Below, piece after piece: positions 35,026 through 44,250 of a stretch of 64,000 bases of DNA; the first letter of the stretch is position 1; the number at the start of each line of letters is the position of its first letter. The notes below the pieces were generated by a model. It worked only from the letters and a program-made list of their open reading frames with translations, had not been told where the DNA came from and made no database searches. Position numbers and translations under genes: made by a program. This stretch comes from Ruminococcus sp. (lineage in GTDB: Bacteria; Bacillota; Clostridia; Oscillospirales; Ruminococcaceae), in assembly GCA_017558505.1 (NCBI GenBank), contig JAFYUM010000013.1, forward strand, positions 96,469-160,468, read 5' to 3'.

Positions 35026-36744
35026 ATGAAAAAAAGAATTACTACCGCTGCTTTTATCGTTTCTGCTTTTGCACTGGCAGGAACAAGCGTGTATGCGGCT
35101 TCAGGTTATACCGCAGACGATCTAAAAAAATTAAGCAGCGCACTTCTCGGCGAAACAGATTTCATAAAAGGTCAGGACTTAACAGGCGATAATGTTATTA
35201 ATGTTTATGACCTTATAAAAATGCGTGAAACTTTTATCGTTGGCACAGGTGAATTTTCCGAACAGGTTATCGGCATAACCGACAGCAACACCAAATACAT
35301 CGGCAGAAATATATATGACGAGGACGGTATTACGTGGCTTGTCCAGAGTGGTTCTGCTGTTGAATTCAGGGTAAATGCAAAATCGGCGGAAATCACCATA
35401 AACGGCGATAGCTTTATTAAAAACAGCGATGACCACCGTCCAAGATATGCAATAATCGTGGACGATGAAATTATCCTTGACGAACTTTTAAGCGAAGAAG
35501 AAAAGACAGTTGTGCTTTTCGATGACAATTCCACAAGAACTGCTGTTGTAAAGGTTATTCACCTTTCAGAAGCAAATAACGGTGCTGTAGGTATCAGCAG
35601 TATAAAGGTAAACTCCAACGCACCTATTCCGGTTGCTCCCACAGCTAAAAAGGAACTTTCAATTGAATTTATAGGCGACTCTATCACCTGTGCTTATGGC
35701 GTTGAGGGCGAAAGTCAGTACGAGGGATTTATGACTTCAACGGAAAATTTTATGAAGTCCTATGCTTACCTTACAGCAAAACAGCTTGACGCTGATTACA
35801 GCGCAGTATGCTACAGCGGCCACGGTATCGTATCGGGATACAGCTCCACGGGGGATGCCGTCACAGACAGCCTTGTGCCCGATTATTACGACTATGTCGG
35901 AAAGCTTGGCAGCTATAAGACTCCATGGGATTTCAAATCCCATAAAAATGATGTAGTTGTTATTAACCTCGGCACAAATGACAATACATACTGCTCAAAG
36001 GATTATGATACAAGAGGCATGGAATATGCTGAAAAATACGCTGAATTCCTTGCACACGTCCACGAGACAAATCCCGACGCATATATTATCTGCACCGTCG
36101 GAACTATGGGCTGTGCCGAAATGTATCCCTACATAGAAACAGCCGTTGAAAGCTTTAAGAACTCCACAGGTTACGACAGGATTATGTCATATCTCTGTCA
36201 GACGCAGAACCAGTCCGACGGCTACGGCTCCGACTGGCACCCCTCCCCTGTTACACAGCAGAACAGTGCATATGTGCTTGCTGATAAAATCTGTCAGGCA
36301 CTTGGTATGGAGTCGAGTCAGATCGGTCTGAATGTTGCCGCTGACGCAGAATTTTCCTCAACACAGAGTAATGGTGCAAATATGTATGGTTATTACTCCG
36401 AGTGGGATAATTCCTACCATATAACCACCGTGACAGGCGGTACGGAAAAGGCAGATATACAGGCATTCGTAAGCGGAATTGACCTTAAAAAGGGCGGAAA
36501 ATACCGTTTAAGCTTTAAGCTTGAAACAAGTGAGGGCGAGGAAATCCCCTTTGTAATCCGCAGTAAATCCACTGGTGAAATAATTTTTGAGGACAGCTTC
36601 ACAGGGACAGGCTCAAAGACGGCTTATGAAAAGGAATTTGAAGCCGATGTGACTGCGGCTGATGGGGAGCTTGTATTCTCTCTCGGCGGAACAGATAACC
36701 TGCGTATGAGTATTTACGAGGTGAAAGCTGTTAAATTTGAATAA
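35026..36744 (+). CDS. Secreted SGNH/CE2-like carbohydrate esterase with dockerin-type repeat
   Basis: 572 residues. Signal peptide about 1-25 (ITTAAFIVSAFALAGTSVYA). The next ~50 residues resemble an N-terminal half-degenerate dockerin (DDLKKLSSALLG, then GQDLTGDNVINVYDLIKMRE), which could dock on a cellulosome scaffold. A jelly-roll segment follows, then an SGNH hydrolase: GDSITCAYG (Ser), NLGTNDNTY (Asn), and SDWHPSP (Asp-x-x-His replaced by Asp-Trp-His). This matches CE2 acetylxylan esterases. The last ~150 residues form a CBM-like beta-sandwich (YYSEWDNSYHITTV). It should remove acetyl groups from hemicellulose outside the cell. CGGAGGA precedes the ATG. Confidence 0.85.
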   Translation: MKKRITTAAFIVSAFALAGTSVYAASGYTADDLKKLSSALLGETDFIKGQDLTGDNVINVYDLIKMRETFIVGTGEFSEQVIGITDSNTKYIGRNIYDEDGITWLVQSGSAVEFRVNAKSAEITINGDSFIKNSDDHRPRYAIIVDDEIILDELLSEEEKTVVLFDDNSTRTAVVKVIHLSEANNGAVGISSIKVNSNAPIPVAPTAKKELSIEFIGDSITCAYGVEGESQYEGFMTSTENFMKSYAYLTAKQLDADYSAVCYSGHGIVSGYSSTGDAVTDSLVPDYYDYVGKLGSYKTPWDFKSHKNDVVVINLGTNDNTYCSKDYDTRGMEYAEKYAEFLAHVHETNPDAYIICTVGTMGCAEMYPYIETAVESFKNSTGYDRIMSYLCQTQNQSDGYGSDWHPSPVTQQNSAYVLADKICQALGMESSQIGLNVAADAEFSSTQSNGANMYGYYSEWDNSYHITTVTGGTEKADIQAFVSGIDLKKGGKYRLSFKLETSEGEEIPFVIRSKSTGEIIFEDSFTGTGSKTAYEKEFEADVTAADGELVFSLGGTDNLRMSIYEVKAVKFE

Positions 36745-36759
36745 GTGTGATTATTTAAT

Positions 36760-36785
36760 GGACGGCAGTATTTTTTCTGCCGTCC
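36760..36785 (+). terminator. Intrinsic terminator of the esterase gene
   Basis: 9-bp stem GGACGGCAG / CTGCCGTCC followed by GTTTTTTG. Confidence 0.9.
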
Positions 36786-36824
36786 GTTTTTTGCTGATAT
36801 TTCGTAGGGGCAGTAACCCCTAAA

Positions 36825-36905
36825 TTCAAGTGTACAAAATAAAATCAAGAGTACAAACACAAAATTATCTGTACCCTTGACCTCTTCTTTTTGCACAAAA
36901 ATCAG
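36825..36905 (+). repeat. Palindromic intergenic repeat, copy A
   Basis: About 80 bp. Core CAAGAGTACAAACACAAAATT, then TCTGTACCCTTGACCTCTTC, which can fold as CAAGAGTACA / TGTACCCTTG. Preceded by a GTAGGGGC block. Shares nearly the whole unit with copies B and C. Confidence 0.75.
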
Positions 36906-37012
36906 CAATTGTATTTGTGCAGTTTGTATAATGAGTAGGGACACGGCGTTCTGTGTCCGCAATCACGCATTATCTGACGGTATATCGTAAATCCGTGTAG
37001 GGGCGGATAAAA

Positions 37013-37096
37013 TTCAAGTGTACAAAATAAATTCAAGAGTACAAACACAAAATTGTCTGTACTCTTGCCCTCTTCTTTTTGTACAAAAATAATCAG
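37013..37096 (+). repeat. Palindromic intergenic repeat, copy B
   Basis: Same unit as copy A (TTCAAGTGTACAAAATAAA, then the CAAGAGTACA / TGTACTCTTG stem and a CCTCTTCTTTTTG tail), again preceded by GTAGGGGC. Confidence 0.75.
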
Positions 37097-37124
37097 AAAA
37101 TATGTGCATATTCAACAAACCAAA

Positions 37125-37362
37125 TTACTCCATATACCAGTACCTCTCATTTCCGACTTTTTTCGACTTAACATTAAGCTTAACCTTGGCATTTTTAAAG
37201 TACTTATGGAAATCCGTATTTCAATAGCTTTTACAGATAGGAGCAAGGCTGTTCTTGATTTGTGCCATTACTCTGACATGTGATTTTGCCTGATGGTATA
37301 TACGGCTCCCACAGCCATTCCGTCTTTGTTGAAATTACATCTTCCATACATAAAATCTGCAT
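37125..37362 (-). pseudogene. Remnant of an AAA-type ATPase gene (mobile-element RepA-like), frameshifted
   Basis: From the ATG at 37362, with GGAGG upstream, the minus strand reads MQILCMEDVISTKTEWLWEP then YIPSGKITCQ and stops at 37231. The pattern EDV...EWLWEPYIPSGKIT is what I recall from N-termini of RepA-like ATPases of phages and integrative elements, where a P-loop should follow at once. Here the P-loop is lost. A second coding-like fragment in another frame (KNAKVKLNVKSKKVGNERY then WYME and stop at 37125) follows. The fragments fit a gene collapsed by deletion and frameshift. Confidence 0.45.
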
Positions 37363-37528
37363 ATTTTTCAAACCTCCGATAAAAATTCATTCTGACCACT
37401 TTTTCTGTGTAAAAGAATACCCTCTCACTAATTGGCAGAATTGAGGTTTTTTCAACCTAAAATGGTTGAATATTGAAAAATAATTTGAAAGTTCTGCATT
37501 TTGCATAAATATTAACAGCAGTTTTTAT

Positions 37529-37600
37529 GCAAAAAGAAGAGGTCAAGAGTACAGATAATTTTGTGTTTGTACTCTTGAATTTATTTTGTACTCTTGAATT
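37529..37600 (-). repeat. Palindromic intergenic repeat, copy C (inverted)
   Basis: Reverse-complement copy of units A and B (GAAGAGGTCAAGAGTACAGA, then TACTCTTGAATTTATTTTG). With copy B it brackets the 37097-37528 segment in inverted orientation. Confidence 0.75.
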
Positions 37601-37671
37601 GCTCGCGCAGGGAATAATGTAATCATAGTGAACGTCAAAAAATTTTGTCGTTTGCTATAATCACGCAGCCC

Positions 37672-37700
37672 TTGACAAAATCCATAAAATAAGCTATAAT
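37672..37700 (+). promoter_or_regulatory. Consensus promoter of the 37733-39554 operon
   Basis: Perfect TTGACA (37672-37677), 17-base spacer, TATAAT (37695-37700). Confidence 0.85.
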
Positions 37701-37732
37701 ATTTACAGTATCATAAAAGGCGGTGAAATAAC

Positions 37733-38224
37733 GTGTACAGGGAAAGAATTATTGCATGGAGCTGTGGAATAGCGGCTTTTTTACTTGTTGTCATAGTTGG
37801 CAAAAGCTGTATGTCCACTCCCACTCAGAAAACCAATTCAACCAATACAGCTTCAGAAGCTTCAACAGGACCCGAATTCAATATCATAAAGCCGGATATA
37901 CAGCAGATTACCGAGCCACCAATCATAGGTTATGATTTTTTCGGCAAGCCTGTATATGCTACCGAACCGCCGACAGAGGAAACTACGGTAAACGCAGAGG
38001 GCGAAGCTGCTACGGAAACTACTGATACAACCGTGTCGGATTCGGAGCAGACCGCCAGCGGGGAAACAACTCCCGAGGGCGAAACTGCTGAAAATCCCAC
38101 TGCCGAAACATCAGAGCCGCCGACAATCCCACCGGGATTTGACGGCAACGACCACAGGGTTTATGATGATGAGGGAAATGAAGTTCCCACAATTCCCCCT
38201 GATTTTGTTATTGTAATTGAATAA
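37733..38224 (+). CDS. Membrane-anchored Thr/Glu/Pro-rich protein of unknown function
   Basis: 163 residues, GTG start with AAGGCGG upstream. A signal-anchor helix (IIAWSCGIAAFLLVVIVG) covers about 6-23. The rest is low-complexity, Thr/Glu/Pro-rich (EPPTEETTVNAEGEAATE) and probably disordered, outside the cell. Two short segments share a feel: GYDFFGKPVYATEPP and DDEGNEVPTIPPDFV. No catalytic domain. It is the first gene of a unit with cyclophilin and nfo. Function not recognised. Confidence 0.6.
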   Translation: MYRERIIAWSCGIAAFLLVVIVGKSCMSTPTQKTNSTNTASEASTGPEFNIIKPDIQQITEPPIIGYDFFGKPVYATEPPTEETTVNAEGEAATETTDTTVSDSEQTASGETTPEGETAENPTAETSEPPTIPPGFDGNDHRVYDDEGNEVPTIPPDFVIVIE

Positions 38225-38240
38225 ACGGAGGTATAAACAA

Positions 38241-38711
38241 ATGGTTATTATTGAAATGGAAAACGGAAAGAAGATTAAACTGGAGCTTTATCCCGAAATC
38301 GCTCCTGTTTCCTGTGCAAACTTTGAAAGACTGGTTAAAGAGGGATTTTACGACGGACTTACATTCCACCGTGTAATTTCCGGCTTTATGATTCAGGGCG
38401 GCTGTCCCAAGGGTAACGGCACAGGCGGTCCCGGCTGGAATATCAAGGGCGAGTTCAGAGCTAACGGTGTTCAGAATGACTTAAAGCACACAAGAGGCGT
38501 TCTTTCAATGGCACGTGCTCAGCACCCCGATTCAGCAGGCTCACAGTTCTTCATCATGCACGATGACGCACCATATCTTGACGGTCAGTATGCCGCTTTC
38601 GGTAAGGTTATTGAGGGTATCGAGGTTGTTGACGAAATCGCAGAGCAGCCCAAGAACTATGCCGACTGCCCACTCACTCCCCAGATTATGAAAAAGGTTA
38701 CAATCGAATAA
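38241..38711 (+). CDS. Peptidyl-prolyl cis-trans isomerase, cyclophilin type
   Basis: 156 residues from the ATG at 38241 (MVIIEMENGKKIKLELYPE), with CGGAGG upstream. A single cyclophilin domain: FHRVISGFMIQGGCPKGNGTGGPG with the catalytic Arg of FHRV, then GVLSMARAQHPDSAGSQFFI. No signal peptide, so it acts in the cytoplasm on prolyl bonds. It lies between the anchored Thr/Glu-rich protein and nfo. Confidence 0.93.
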   Translation: MVIIEMENGKKIKLELYPEIAPVSCANFERLVKEGFYDGLTFHRVISGFMIQGGCPKGNGTGGPGWNIKGEFRANGVQNDLKHTRGVLSMARAQHPDSAGSQFFIMHDDAPYLDGQYAAFGKVIEGIEVVDEIAEQPKNYADCPLTPQIMKKVTIE

Positions 38712-38720
38712 GGTAGAATT

Positions 38721-39554
38721 ATGCTTTATATAGGATGTCATCTTTCTTACTCCAAGGGCTATGAAGCCATGGGCAGACAGGCTCTTGATATTGACGCAAA
38801 TACATTTGCTTTTTTCACAAGAAATCCCCGTGGCGGAGCTGCAAAGTCGATTGATACCGCCGACGCAGAAGCTCTCGGTGAAATTCTGAAAGCCAATAAT
38901 TTCGGCAAGCTTGTGGCTCACGCACCATATACTATGAATGCCTGTGCCGCTGATGAAAATATCAGACGCTTTGCACGAGAGGCTATGGCTGACGACCTTA
39001 TCCGTATGGAAGCTACACCGCACAATTATTACAATTTCCACCCGGGTTCTCACGTAAAACAGGGTGTTGATGTGGGAATAAAGCTTATTACGGAACATCT
39101 GAACCAGTGTCTTAAAGCGGAGCAGACAACAACGGTTCTCCTTGAAACTATGGCTGGAAAAGGCTCTGAAATGGGACGGTGCTTTGAGGAAATCCGTGCT
39201 ATAATCGACGGTGTGGAGCTTGAAAACAAGCTTGGCGTATGCCTTGACACCTGCCATTTGTGGGACGGCGGATATGATATTGTCAATAATCTTGACGGCG
39301 TTCTCGAGGAATTTGACCGTGTAATCGGACTTGACCGACTGAAAGCAATTCACCTCAACGATAGCCTTAATCCTCTTGGAAGTCACAAGGACAGACACGC
39401 TAAAATTGGCGAGGGACAAATCGGTGCCGATGCGCTTATACGTGTTATCAACCACCCAAAGCTGAAAAATCTGCCCTTTATACTGGAAACTCCCAACGAT
39501 ATTGAGGGATATGCAAGGGAAATAAAATTCCTGCGTGAAAATTACAGCGAATAA
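38721..39554 (+). CDS. nfo: Deoxyribonuclease IV (AP endonuclease)
   Basis: 277 residues, standard EndoIV length. TIM barrel with the three-metal ligands in the expected segments: [71 protein letters not shown] and FILETP. It nicks DNA 5' of abasic sites in base-excision repair. It follows cyclophilin by 9 bases. Confidence 0.95.
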   Translation: MLYIGCHLSYSKGYEAMGRQALDIDANTFAFFTRNPRGGAAKSIDTADAEALGEILKANNFGKLVAHAPYTMNACAADENIRRFAREAMADDLIRMEATPHNYYNFHPGSHVKQGVDVGIKLITEHLNQCLKAEQTTTVLLETMAGKGSEMGRCFEEIRAIIDGVELENKLGVCLDTCHLWDGGYDIVNNLDGVLEEFDRVIGLDRLKAIHLNDSLNPLGSHKDRHAKIGEGQIGADALIRVINHPKLKNLPFILETPNDIEGYAREIKFLRENYSE

Positions 39555-39572
39555 TTATCTTCCGAAAAAATC

Positions 39573-39610
39573 ACACCGCACAGAGTCATATCACAGACTT
39601 CGTGCGGTGT
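39573..39610 (+). terminator. Intrinsic terminator after nfo
   Basis: 9-bp stem ACACCGCAC / GTGCGGTGT with a 20-base loop, followed by TGTCTT. A second, weaker hairpin with a T7 run lies near 39635-39667. Confidence 0.6.
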
Positions 39611-39726
39611 TGTCTTAACCGCTTTTGCATTAAAACCAACCACTTCTGAAAAATGGGTTGTTTTTTTGCGGCTGAAATATTATAATATAAGGGTAAAAAT
39701 ATAGGATACCGAAAGGAAAATTTCTT

Positions 39727-41346
39727 ATGAAAAAAGCTTATAAAATTCTCCCCATAATCGCCGCTTCAATGATGATGTGGGGCTGTGCGGAAAAAAGCGA
39801 TATTTCCACCCCGTCAGACAGTACGCCGCCTTCTACCGAAGCCGTCACAGAAGAAGCTACGGAAGAAACAAAATCCGAAGCAGGAAATGGCATTGCCTTA
39901 ATCAGCATTGAAACAATAAACAAGGCTGAAAATGTTATGGATTTCGTTGAAAAGCCTGTTGCTTCCCACGTTTCCGCACAGATTGCAACGTGGACTCCCA
40001 ACTACGAAATGCCCCCTGCACCCTATTACGAAGAATGCCTTGTCACTGTCACAGATAAGGAAAATAACGTTACAATTGAAAATGCCAGTGCTATGGTAAA
40101 AGTCCGCGGAAACTGGACTACAACATATGACAAAAAGCCACTGCGTATAAAATTCGTTGAAAGACGCAATATTCTCGGACTTAATGACGGTGCAGAGATG
40201 AAAAACTGGGTACTTCTTGCAGAGTACAAGGATGGCTCAATGCTCCGTGACAAAGCGGCTCTCGCCATTGCAAACGAACTTCTGGCAGAGGACGGTTTAT
40301 ATGCCTCCGACGCAGAATTTGCGGAGGTTGTTATTAACGGCGAATACTGGGGAGTCTATCTTCTCGCCGAACAACAGCAGATAAACCCCGACAGAATTAA
40401 TATCACAGAGCCTGCAACTGTTGACTATGCAGGTACGGATATAGGCTATTTTATGGAGTTTGACGGCTACTTCTACACAGAGCCCGAATTGCAGATGTTC
40501 CACGTTGACTATGCGGACAATGCTCCCCTTGTGCCCTATGACGGCGAAGGCGGCAACGACAGGACTATGACCTGCCTTCCCGAAAGCAAAAGCGATTACC
40601 GTTCCGATATCGGCTTCACAATTAAAAATGATATCTACTCACAGGAGCAGCACGATTTCATCAGCTCATTCGTCAACAACACCTACAAAATTATGTATGA
40701 AGCAGCTTATAACGATGCGGCTTATGTTTTCACCGAGGATTACAGCGAAATTATCCCTGCAAGCGATATTACACCGCAGGAGGCTGTTGAAAGAGTTGTC
40801 AATGTCGAATCCCTTGCTGATATGTATATTCTCAACGAAATTGCCTGCGATGCCGATGTTTACTGGTCAAGCTTCTTTATGACTGCCGATTTCGGTGAAA
40901 ACGGCGATAAGAAACTCACATTCAATGCACCGTGGGATTTCGATTCCGCTATGGGCAACAAGGACAGATGTGCCGACAGCACAGGGCTTTATGCCGCTAA
41001 TATCGTCCCCGATGTAAATGGCGATTACGAAACAATTAACCCATGGCTCGCTGTGCTGATGTATGAGGATTGGTATACCGACATTATCCGTGAAAACTGG
41101 TCTGAACTCTATAATTCAGGAGCCCTGACCGACGTCTGCGATATGATTAAATCCGATACGGAAGAATACTCCGAAGCATTTAAAAGAAACTATAAACGCT
41201 GGAATAACATCATCAAAAACGACTCTTTCGTGGCAGAACTTTCCATGAAAGCAAAAAAATGCCGTACCCACTCCGACGCCTCGGAATATCTGTACGACTG
41301 GCTCACAAAGAGAATTGAGTATCTCAATGACTACTGGAATAATTAA
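39727..41346 (+). CDS. CotH-family lipoprotein (atypical kinase fold)
   Basis: 539 residues. Lipoprotein signal peptide with lipobox MWGC (Cys at about residue 19), then an acidic Thr/Ser/Glu linker. The CotH domain covers most of the rest: VKVRGNWTTTYDKKPLRIKF, GVYLLAEQQQINPDRINI, and NAPWDFDSAMGN with the metal-binding Asp pattern. CotH proteins have a protein-kinase-like fold; spore-coat CotH phosphorylates coat proteins. In ruminococci, CotH modules also occur in cellulosomal proteins. No dockerin is seen here. Substrate unknown. Single gene with its own terminator. Confidence 0.85.
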   Translation: MKKAYKILPIIAASMMMWGCAEKSDISTPSDSTPPSTEAVTEEATEETKSEAGNGIALISIETINKAENVMDFVEKPVASHVSAQIATWTPNYEMPPAPYYEECLVTVTDKENNVTIENASAMVKVRGNWTTTYDKKPLRIKFVERRNILGLNDGAEMKNWVLLAEYKDGSMLRDKAALAIANELLAEDGLYASDAEFAEVVINGEYWGVYLLAEQQQINPDRINITEPATVDYAGTDIGYFMEFDGYFYTEPELQMFHVDYADNAPLVPYDGEGGNDRTMTCLPESKSDYRSDIGFTIKNDIYSQEQHDFISSFVNNTYKIMYEAAYNDAAYVFTEDYSEIIPASDITPQEAVERVVNVESLADMYILNEIACDADVYWSSFFMTADFGENGDKKLTFNAPWDFDSAMGNKDRCADSTGLYAANIVPDVNGDYETINPWLAVLMYEDWYTDIIRENWSELYNSGALTDVCDMIKSDTEEYSEAFKRNYKRWNNIIKNDSFVAELSMKAKKCRTHSDASEYLYDWLTKRIEYLNDYWNN

Positions 41347-41381
41347 GAGATTAACGAAATATAATTCTTTCTGAATAAAAA

Positions 41382-41404
41382 AGCAGTACCATTGCGGTAC
41401 TGCT
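41382..41404. terminator. Bidirectional terminator between cotH-like gene and pduL
   Basis: 9-bp stem AGCAGTACC / GGTACTGCT with a 5-base loop, A run before and T run after. Confidence 0.85.
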
Positions 41405-41423
41405 TCTTTTTGATTATTTATAA

Positions 41424-42005
41424 TCAGTCGATAACAGCGATTTCACCGAAAAGCTCACGGCCTGCACCGATTGCGTTGGACTCGTCTGTATCAATGTGCA
41501 TAGCTCTTGCATAGCTGGGTGATACACGGCAAACAACATCGCCGAGGATAGCACTTCTCTCGCCTGTGCAAACCTTAACCCATACAATCTGCTTGTCAAC
41601 TACGCCAAGCTCCTCTGCGTCAGCGGGAGTAAGGTGAATGTGACGCTTTGCAACGATAACGCCCTCGTTGATTTCTACTTCACCACAGGGACCAACGATT
41701 TTACAAGCACCTGAACCTGCAATATCAGCAGACTCTCTGATAGGAGCAGCGATACCGATTGAACGAGCGTCTGTAGCGGAAAGCTCAACCTGTGTTTCGG
41801 GACGTACAGGTCCGAGGATAGAAACGCCTGCAAGCTCCTTCTTGGGGCCTACAATAGTAACTCTCTCCTCACAAGCAAACTGACCGGGCTGTGAAAGGTC
41901 CTTCTTCTTTGTAAGCTCATGTCCCTTACCGAAAAGGATTTCAAGGTGTTCCTGTGTTACGTGAATGTGTCTTGCTGATGTTTCAACGATAAAATTCTTT
42001 GCCAT
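41424..42005 (-). CDS. pduL: Phosphate propanoyl/acetyltransferase, PduL type
   Basis: 193 residues from the ATG at 42005, with TGGAGG upstream. Two PduL half-barrels with metal-binding His motifs: TSARHIHVTQEHLE near residue 10 and AKRHIHLTPADAEE in the second half. It converts acyl-CoA plus phosphate to acyl phosphate. There is no N-terminal encapsulation peptide and no microcompartment gene nearby, so it probably acts in the cytosol as the main phosphotransacetylase in acetate formation. Confidence 0.93.
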   Translation of the reverse strand: MAKNFIVETSARHIHVTQEHLEILFGKGHELTKKKDLSQPGQFACEERVTIVGPKKELAGVSILGPVRPETQVELSATDARSIGIAAPIRESADIAGSGACKIVGPCGEVEINEGVIVAKRHIHLTPADAEELGVVDKQIVWVKVCTGERSAILGDVVCRVSPSYARAMHIDTDESNAIGAGRELFGEIAVID

Positions 42006-42141
42006 TGTTTTATACCTCCATAAAATACCCATAGAAAACGGGTTATAAATTTACCATATATATTGTACACCATTTCGACAAAAAGGTCAAGGGATAAAAG
42101 CAATATTAAGTTAGCACAATCTAATATCAACCCATAAAAAT

Positions 42142-42161
42142 CTCCCTGCTTAAACAGGGAG
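42142..42161 (-). terminator. Terminator of tRNA-Arg
   Basis: 7-bp stem CTCCCTG / CAGGGAG followed on the minus strand by ATTTTTAT. Confidence 0.75.
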
Positions 42162-42167
42162 AAAAAG

Positions 42168-42241
<74 letters not shown>

Positions 42242-42272
42242 ATATGGAGGATACGAAATATCCAACCATAAT

Positions 42273-42301
42273 ATTATATCATTTTTTTATAAGAATTGCA
42301 A
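42273..42301 (-). promoter_or_regulatory. Promoter of tRNA-Arg
   Basis: Minus-strand TTGCAA (42296-42301), 17-base spacer, TATAAT (42273-42278). Confidence 0.7.
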
Positions 42302-42330
42302 TAGCCAAAAACTATTTTTATATTATTTAA

Positions 42331-42840
42331 TCATTCAAATTTATTCTCATAGCACGCAAGCATTAAATTCCATGTCCTGCTGTCAACACTTCCTGTATGA
42401 TTAATACCGCATATCCTCTGGAACTCCCTCACCGCCGTTTCGGTTTCAGCCGTATAATCCCCGTTTATTTTTATAACCGTCATATTGTCATATCGCCTGC
42501 CCAGCTCTGCAAGTACAGACTGGATAACCCACACAAGCACACCGCCGCAGCCCTTATGGCACACATAATCTGCAGAAGGGAAAACCGAGAACGGTATTGG
42601 TCTGTTACCCGTTTCATTGAGATACTCCCTCACAAGCATATCCCACGTTTCGCTGTCTGTACGTCCCGTGGCAGGGATACCCTTTTCACGTTGAAACTCC
42701 GCCACAGCCGCCGCTGTACGCTCGCCGTACACACCGTCGGGAATAACAGAGGGCACTTTCCCCCTGCTCATATCAATGCCGTGGAGGTACCTCTGAAGCT
42801 CTCTTATATGCTCTCTTTTCTGTTCTTCTGTATATGGCAT
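42331..42840 (-). CDS. Protein of two peptidoglycan-binding domains
   Basis: 169 residues, no signal peptide. Two PG_binding_1 domains: about 10-70 (IRELQRYLHGI, GVYGERTAAAVAEFQREKGI) and about 95-165 (VIQSVLAELGRRYDN, GDYTAETETAVREFQRICGI). Each ends with a TW..L/M turn. It starts 2 bases after the 464-residue gene. Such domains bind cell-wall glycan. The lack of a signal peptide fits delivery with partner proteins or use inside the forespore or mother cell, but that is inference. Confidence 0.75.
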   Translation of the reverse strand: MPYTEEQKREHIRELQRYLHGIDMSRGKVPSVIPDGVYGERTAAAVAEFQREKGIPATGRTDSETWDMLVREYLNETGNRPIPFSVFPSADYVCHKGCGGVLVWVIQSVLAELGRRYDNMTVIKINGDYTAETETAVREFQRICGINHTGSVDSRTWNLMLACYENKFE

Positions 42841-42842
42841 GG

Positions 42843-44237
42843 TTATCCTCCTATTATATAGCCCGGGTTCTGATACGGGCGTTTATCAAATCCGAAACGC
42901 AGATCAGAATAGACTCCTGCAATAGCGTCCCATGTAGCTCCACCTACAATACCATTGGCGGGCAATCCGAACTGCCGCTGAAAGGCTGTTACCGACTGCT
43001 TTGTAAGCGGTCCGAAATAACCCGTATTGCTCACCGCAGAAATGTTTGAATAGGTCTGATTGATAAACGTCAGATACTCCTGAAGTATACGCACATAGTC
43101 ATTTCTTGCACCCTCACGGAGAACAGTACCGGGGTAAAGAACCACCGATACATATTCGGGACGGACAGACTCCACAATTCCCATATAAGCACGGTAGAGG
43201 TCATTCTTTGTTGCACGGTCAAGCCTGCCTGTCTGCGGTATGCCGAAAACACGCTGAAAGGATTTCAGGGAATTTTCAGTTTCCTCCCCGAAATATCCCG
43301 TAATTTCCACAGGCTCAACAGCCTCATAGTATGCCCCGATTACCGCAAGATAATATTGCAGATTTCGCACAACATTCCCCTCGGAGCCTATGGTTATATT
43401 TTCATCAAACTGAGGCGATACCTCATCCCAGCGGACTCCCTCGGAATCAAGCTCTGCAAGCCGCTTGACGCTGGTATATATGTACAAAATCCTGTACCAT
43501 GTCGCTTCGTCAACAACACCTGTTACAGCAAGGTCAAAAATCGCCTGAAAGAGTTTTACCGCCGACTCTGTGGACGTATCAAAAATACCGTCCGCCTGCG
43601 GTATCTTCGGGATTGCAGGATAATTCCCTGAAATCCTGTTAAGGAATATCTGCAACGATTTAACATCGTTGCTTGCAGAGCCGAATTGCAGAGGTAACCC
43701 CGGATATGAGGGTACCGCTGCCTGAACAGGTGCGTCCTTCACGATATTTATATCATCTCCGTAATAGTATTGCAAAATCTCATACGGCGTAAAACCGTTG
43801 TTTGCAAGGTCAACCGTCCCCCATTGGGACAAGCCGTCACAGGTTGAAGTCGTACCGTTGCAGAACGAAGTAAACAGGGGTTCGACGCTCCCCTGCCGCT
43901 GAACGTAATCATTGAAAAGCTCGTCAACAATAAAGCCGATATTTTCAAAATACTCCCTGTTATTTATAAATTTCTGGTCATACTGGGTTGAAGAAGTTAT
44001 GTCAAAATCATATCCCCTCGAACGGTACCACTCCGTATAGATACGATTGAGGGCAAAGCTGACTATGGCGTAAATATTTGCTCTTAAGGCGGAATTGCTC
44101 CACGTGGGAAAAATCTCGCTTGAGGCAACATTTTTTATGTATGTGGGGAAATCCACCGTTACATTTGGTGCCTGTGAATCGGGCGTACCCAGATGAACTG
44201 TAATATTCTGCGGTATAAAAGGTGTTCCTGTAAGCAT
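42843..44237 (-). CDS. SpoIID/LytB-like protein with three peptidoglycan-binding domains
   Basis: 464 residues, no signal peptide. About 1-165 has the pattern SALRANIYAIVSFALNRI, then SSTQYDQKFINN, GIVEELF-like IVDELFNDYV and CDGLSQWG, as in SpoIID/LytB-type amidase-enhancer or lytic domains. Three PG_binding_1 repeats follow, about 200-265, 290-355 and 375-445 (GIFDTSTESAVKLFQ, GYFGEETENSLKSFQ, GYFGPLTKQSVTAFQ). It is the middle gene of a three-gene unit (44251, 42843, 42331) with small gaps. A role in cell-wall or spore-cortex remodelling is inferred from the domains. Confidence 0.7.
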   Translation of the reverse strand: MLTGTPFIPQNITVHLGTPDSQAPNVTVDFPTYIKNVASSEIFPTWSNSALRANIYAIVSFALNRIYTEWYRSRGYDFDITSSTQYDQKFINNREYFENIGFIVDELFNDYVQRQGSVEPLFTSFCNGTTSTCDGLSQWGTVDLANNGFTPYEILQYYYGDDINIVKDAPVQAAVPSYPGLPLQFGSASNDVKSLQIFLNRISGNYPAIPKIPQADGIFDTSTESAVKLFQAIFDLAVTGVVDEATWYRILYIYTSVKRLAELDSEGVRWDEVSPQFDENITIGSEGNVVRNLQYYLAVIGAYYEAVEPVEITGYFGEETENSLKSFQRVFGIPQTGRLDRATKNDLYRAYMGIVESVRPEYVSVVLYPGTVLREGARNDYVRILQEYLTFINQTYSNISAVSNTGYFGPLTKQSVTAFQRQFGLPANGIVGGATWDAIAGVYSDLRFGFDKRPYQNPGYIIGG

Positions 44238-44250
44238 TTGTCATTCCTCC

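Noticed and set aside
38541..39455. A 304-codon open frame on the minus strand
   Set aside because: It lies antisense to cyclophilin and nfo, both of which have clear motifs. Its translation shows no domain and has shadow-frame composition.
41424..42005. PduL as part of a bacterial microcompartment
   Set aside because: No shell proteins or diol/ethanolamine enzymes are nearby and there is no encapsulation peptide; a housekeeping acetate role is simpler.
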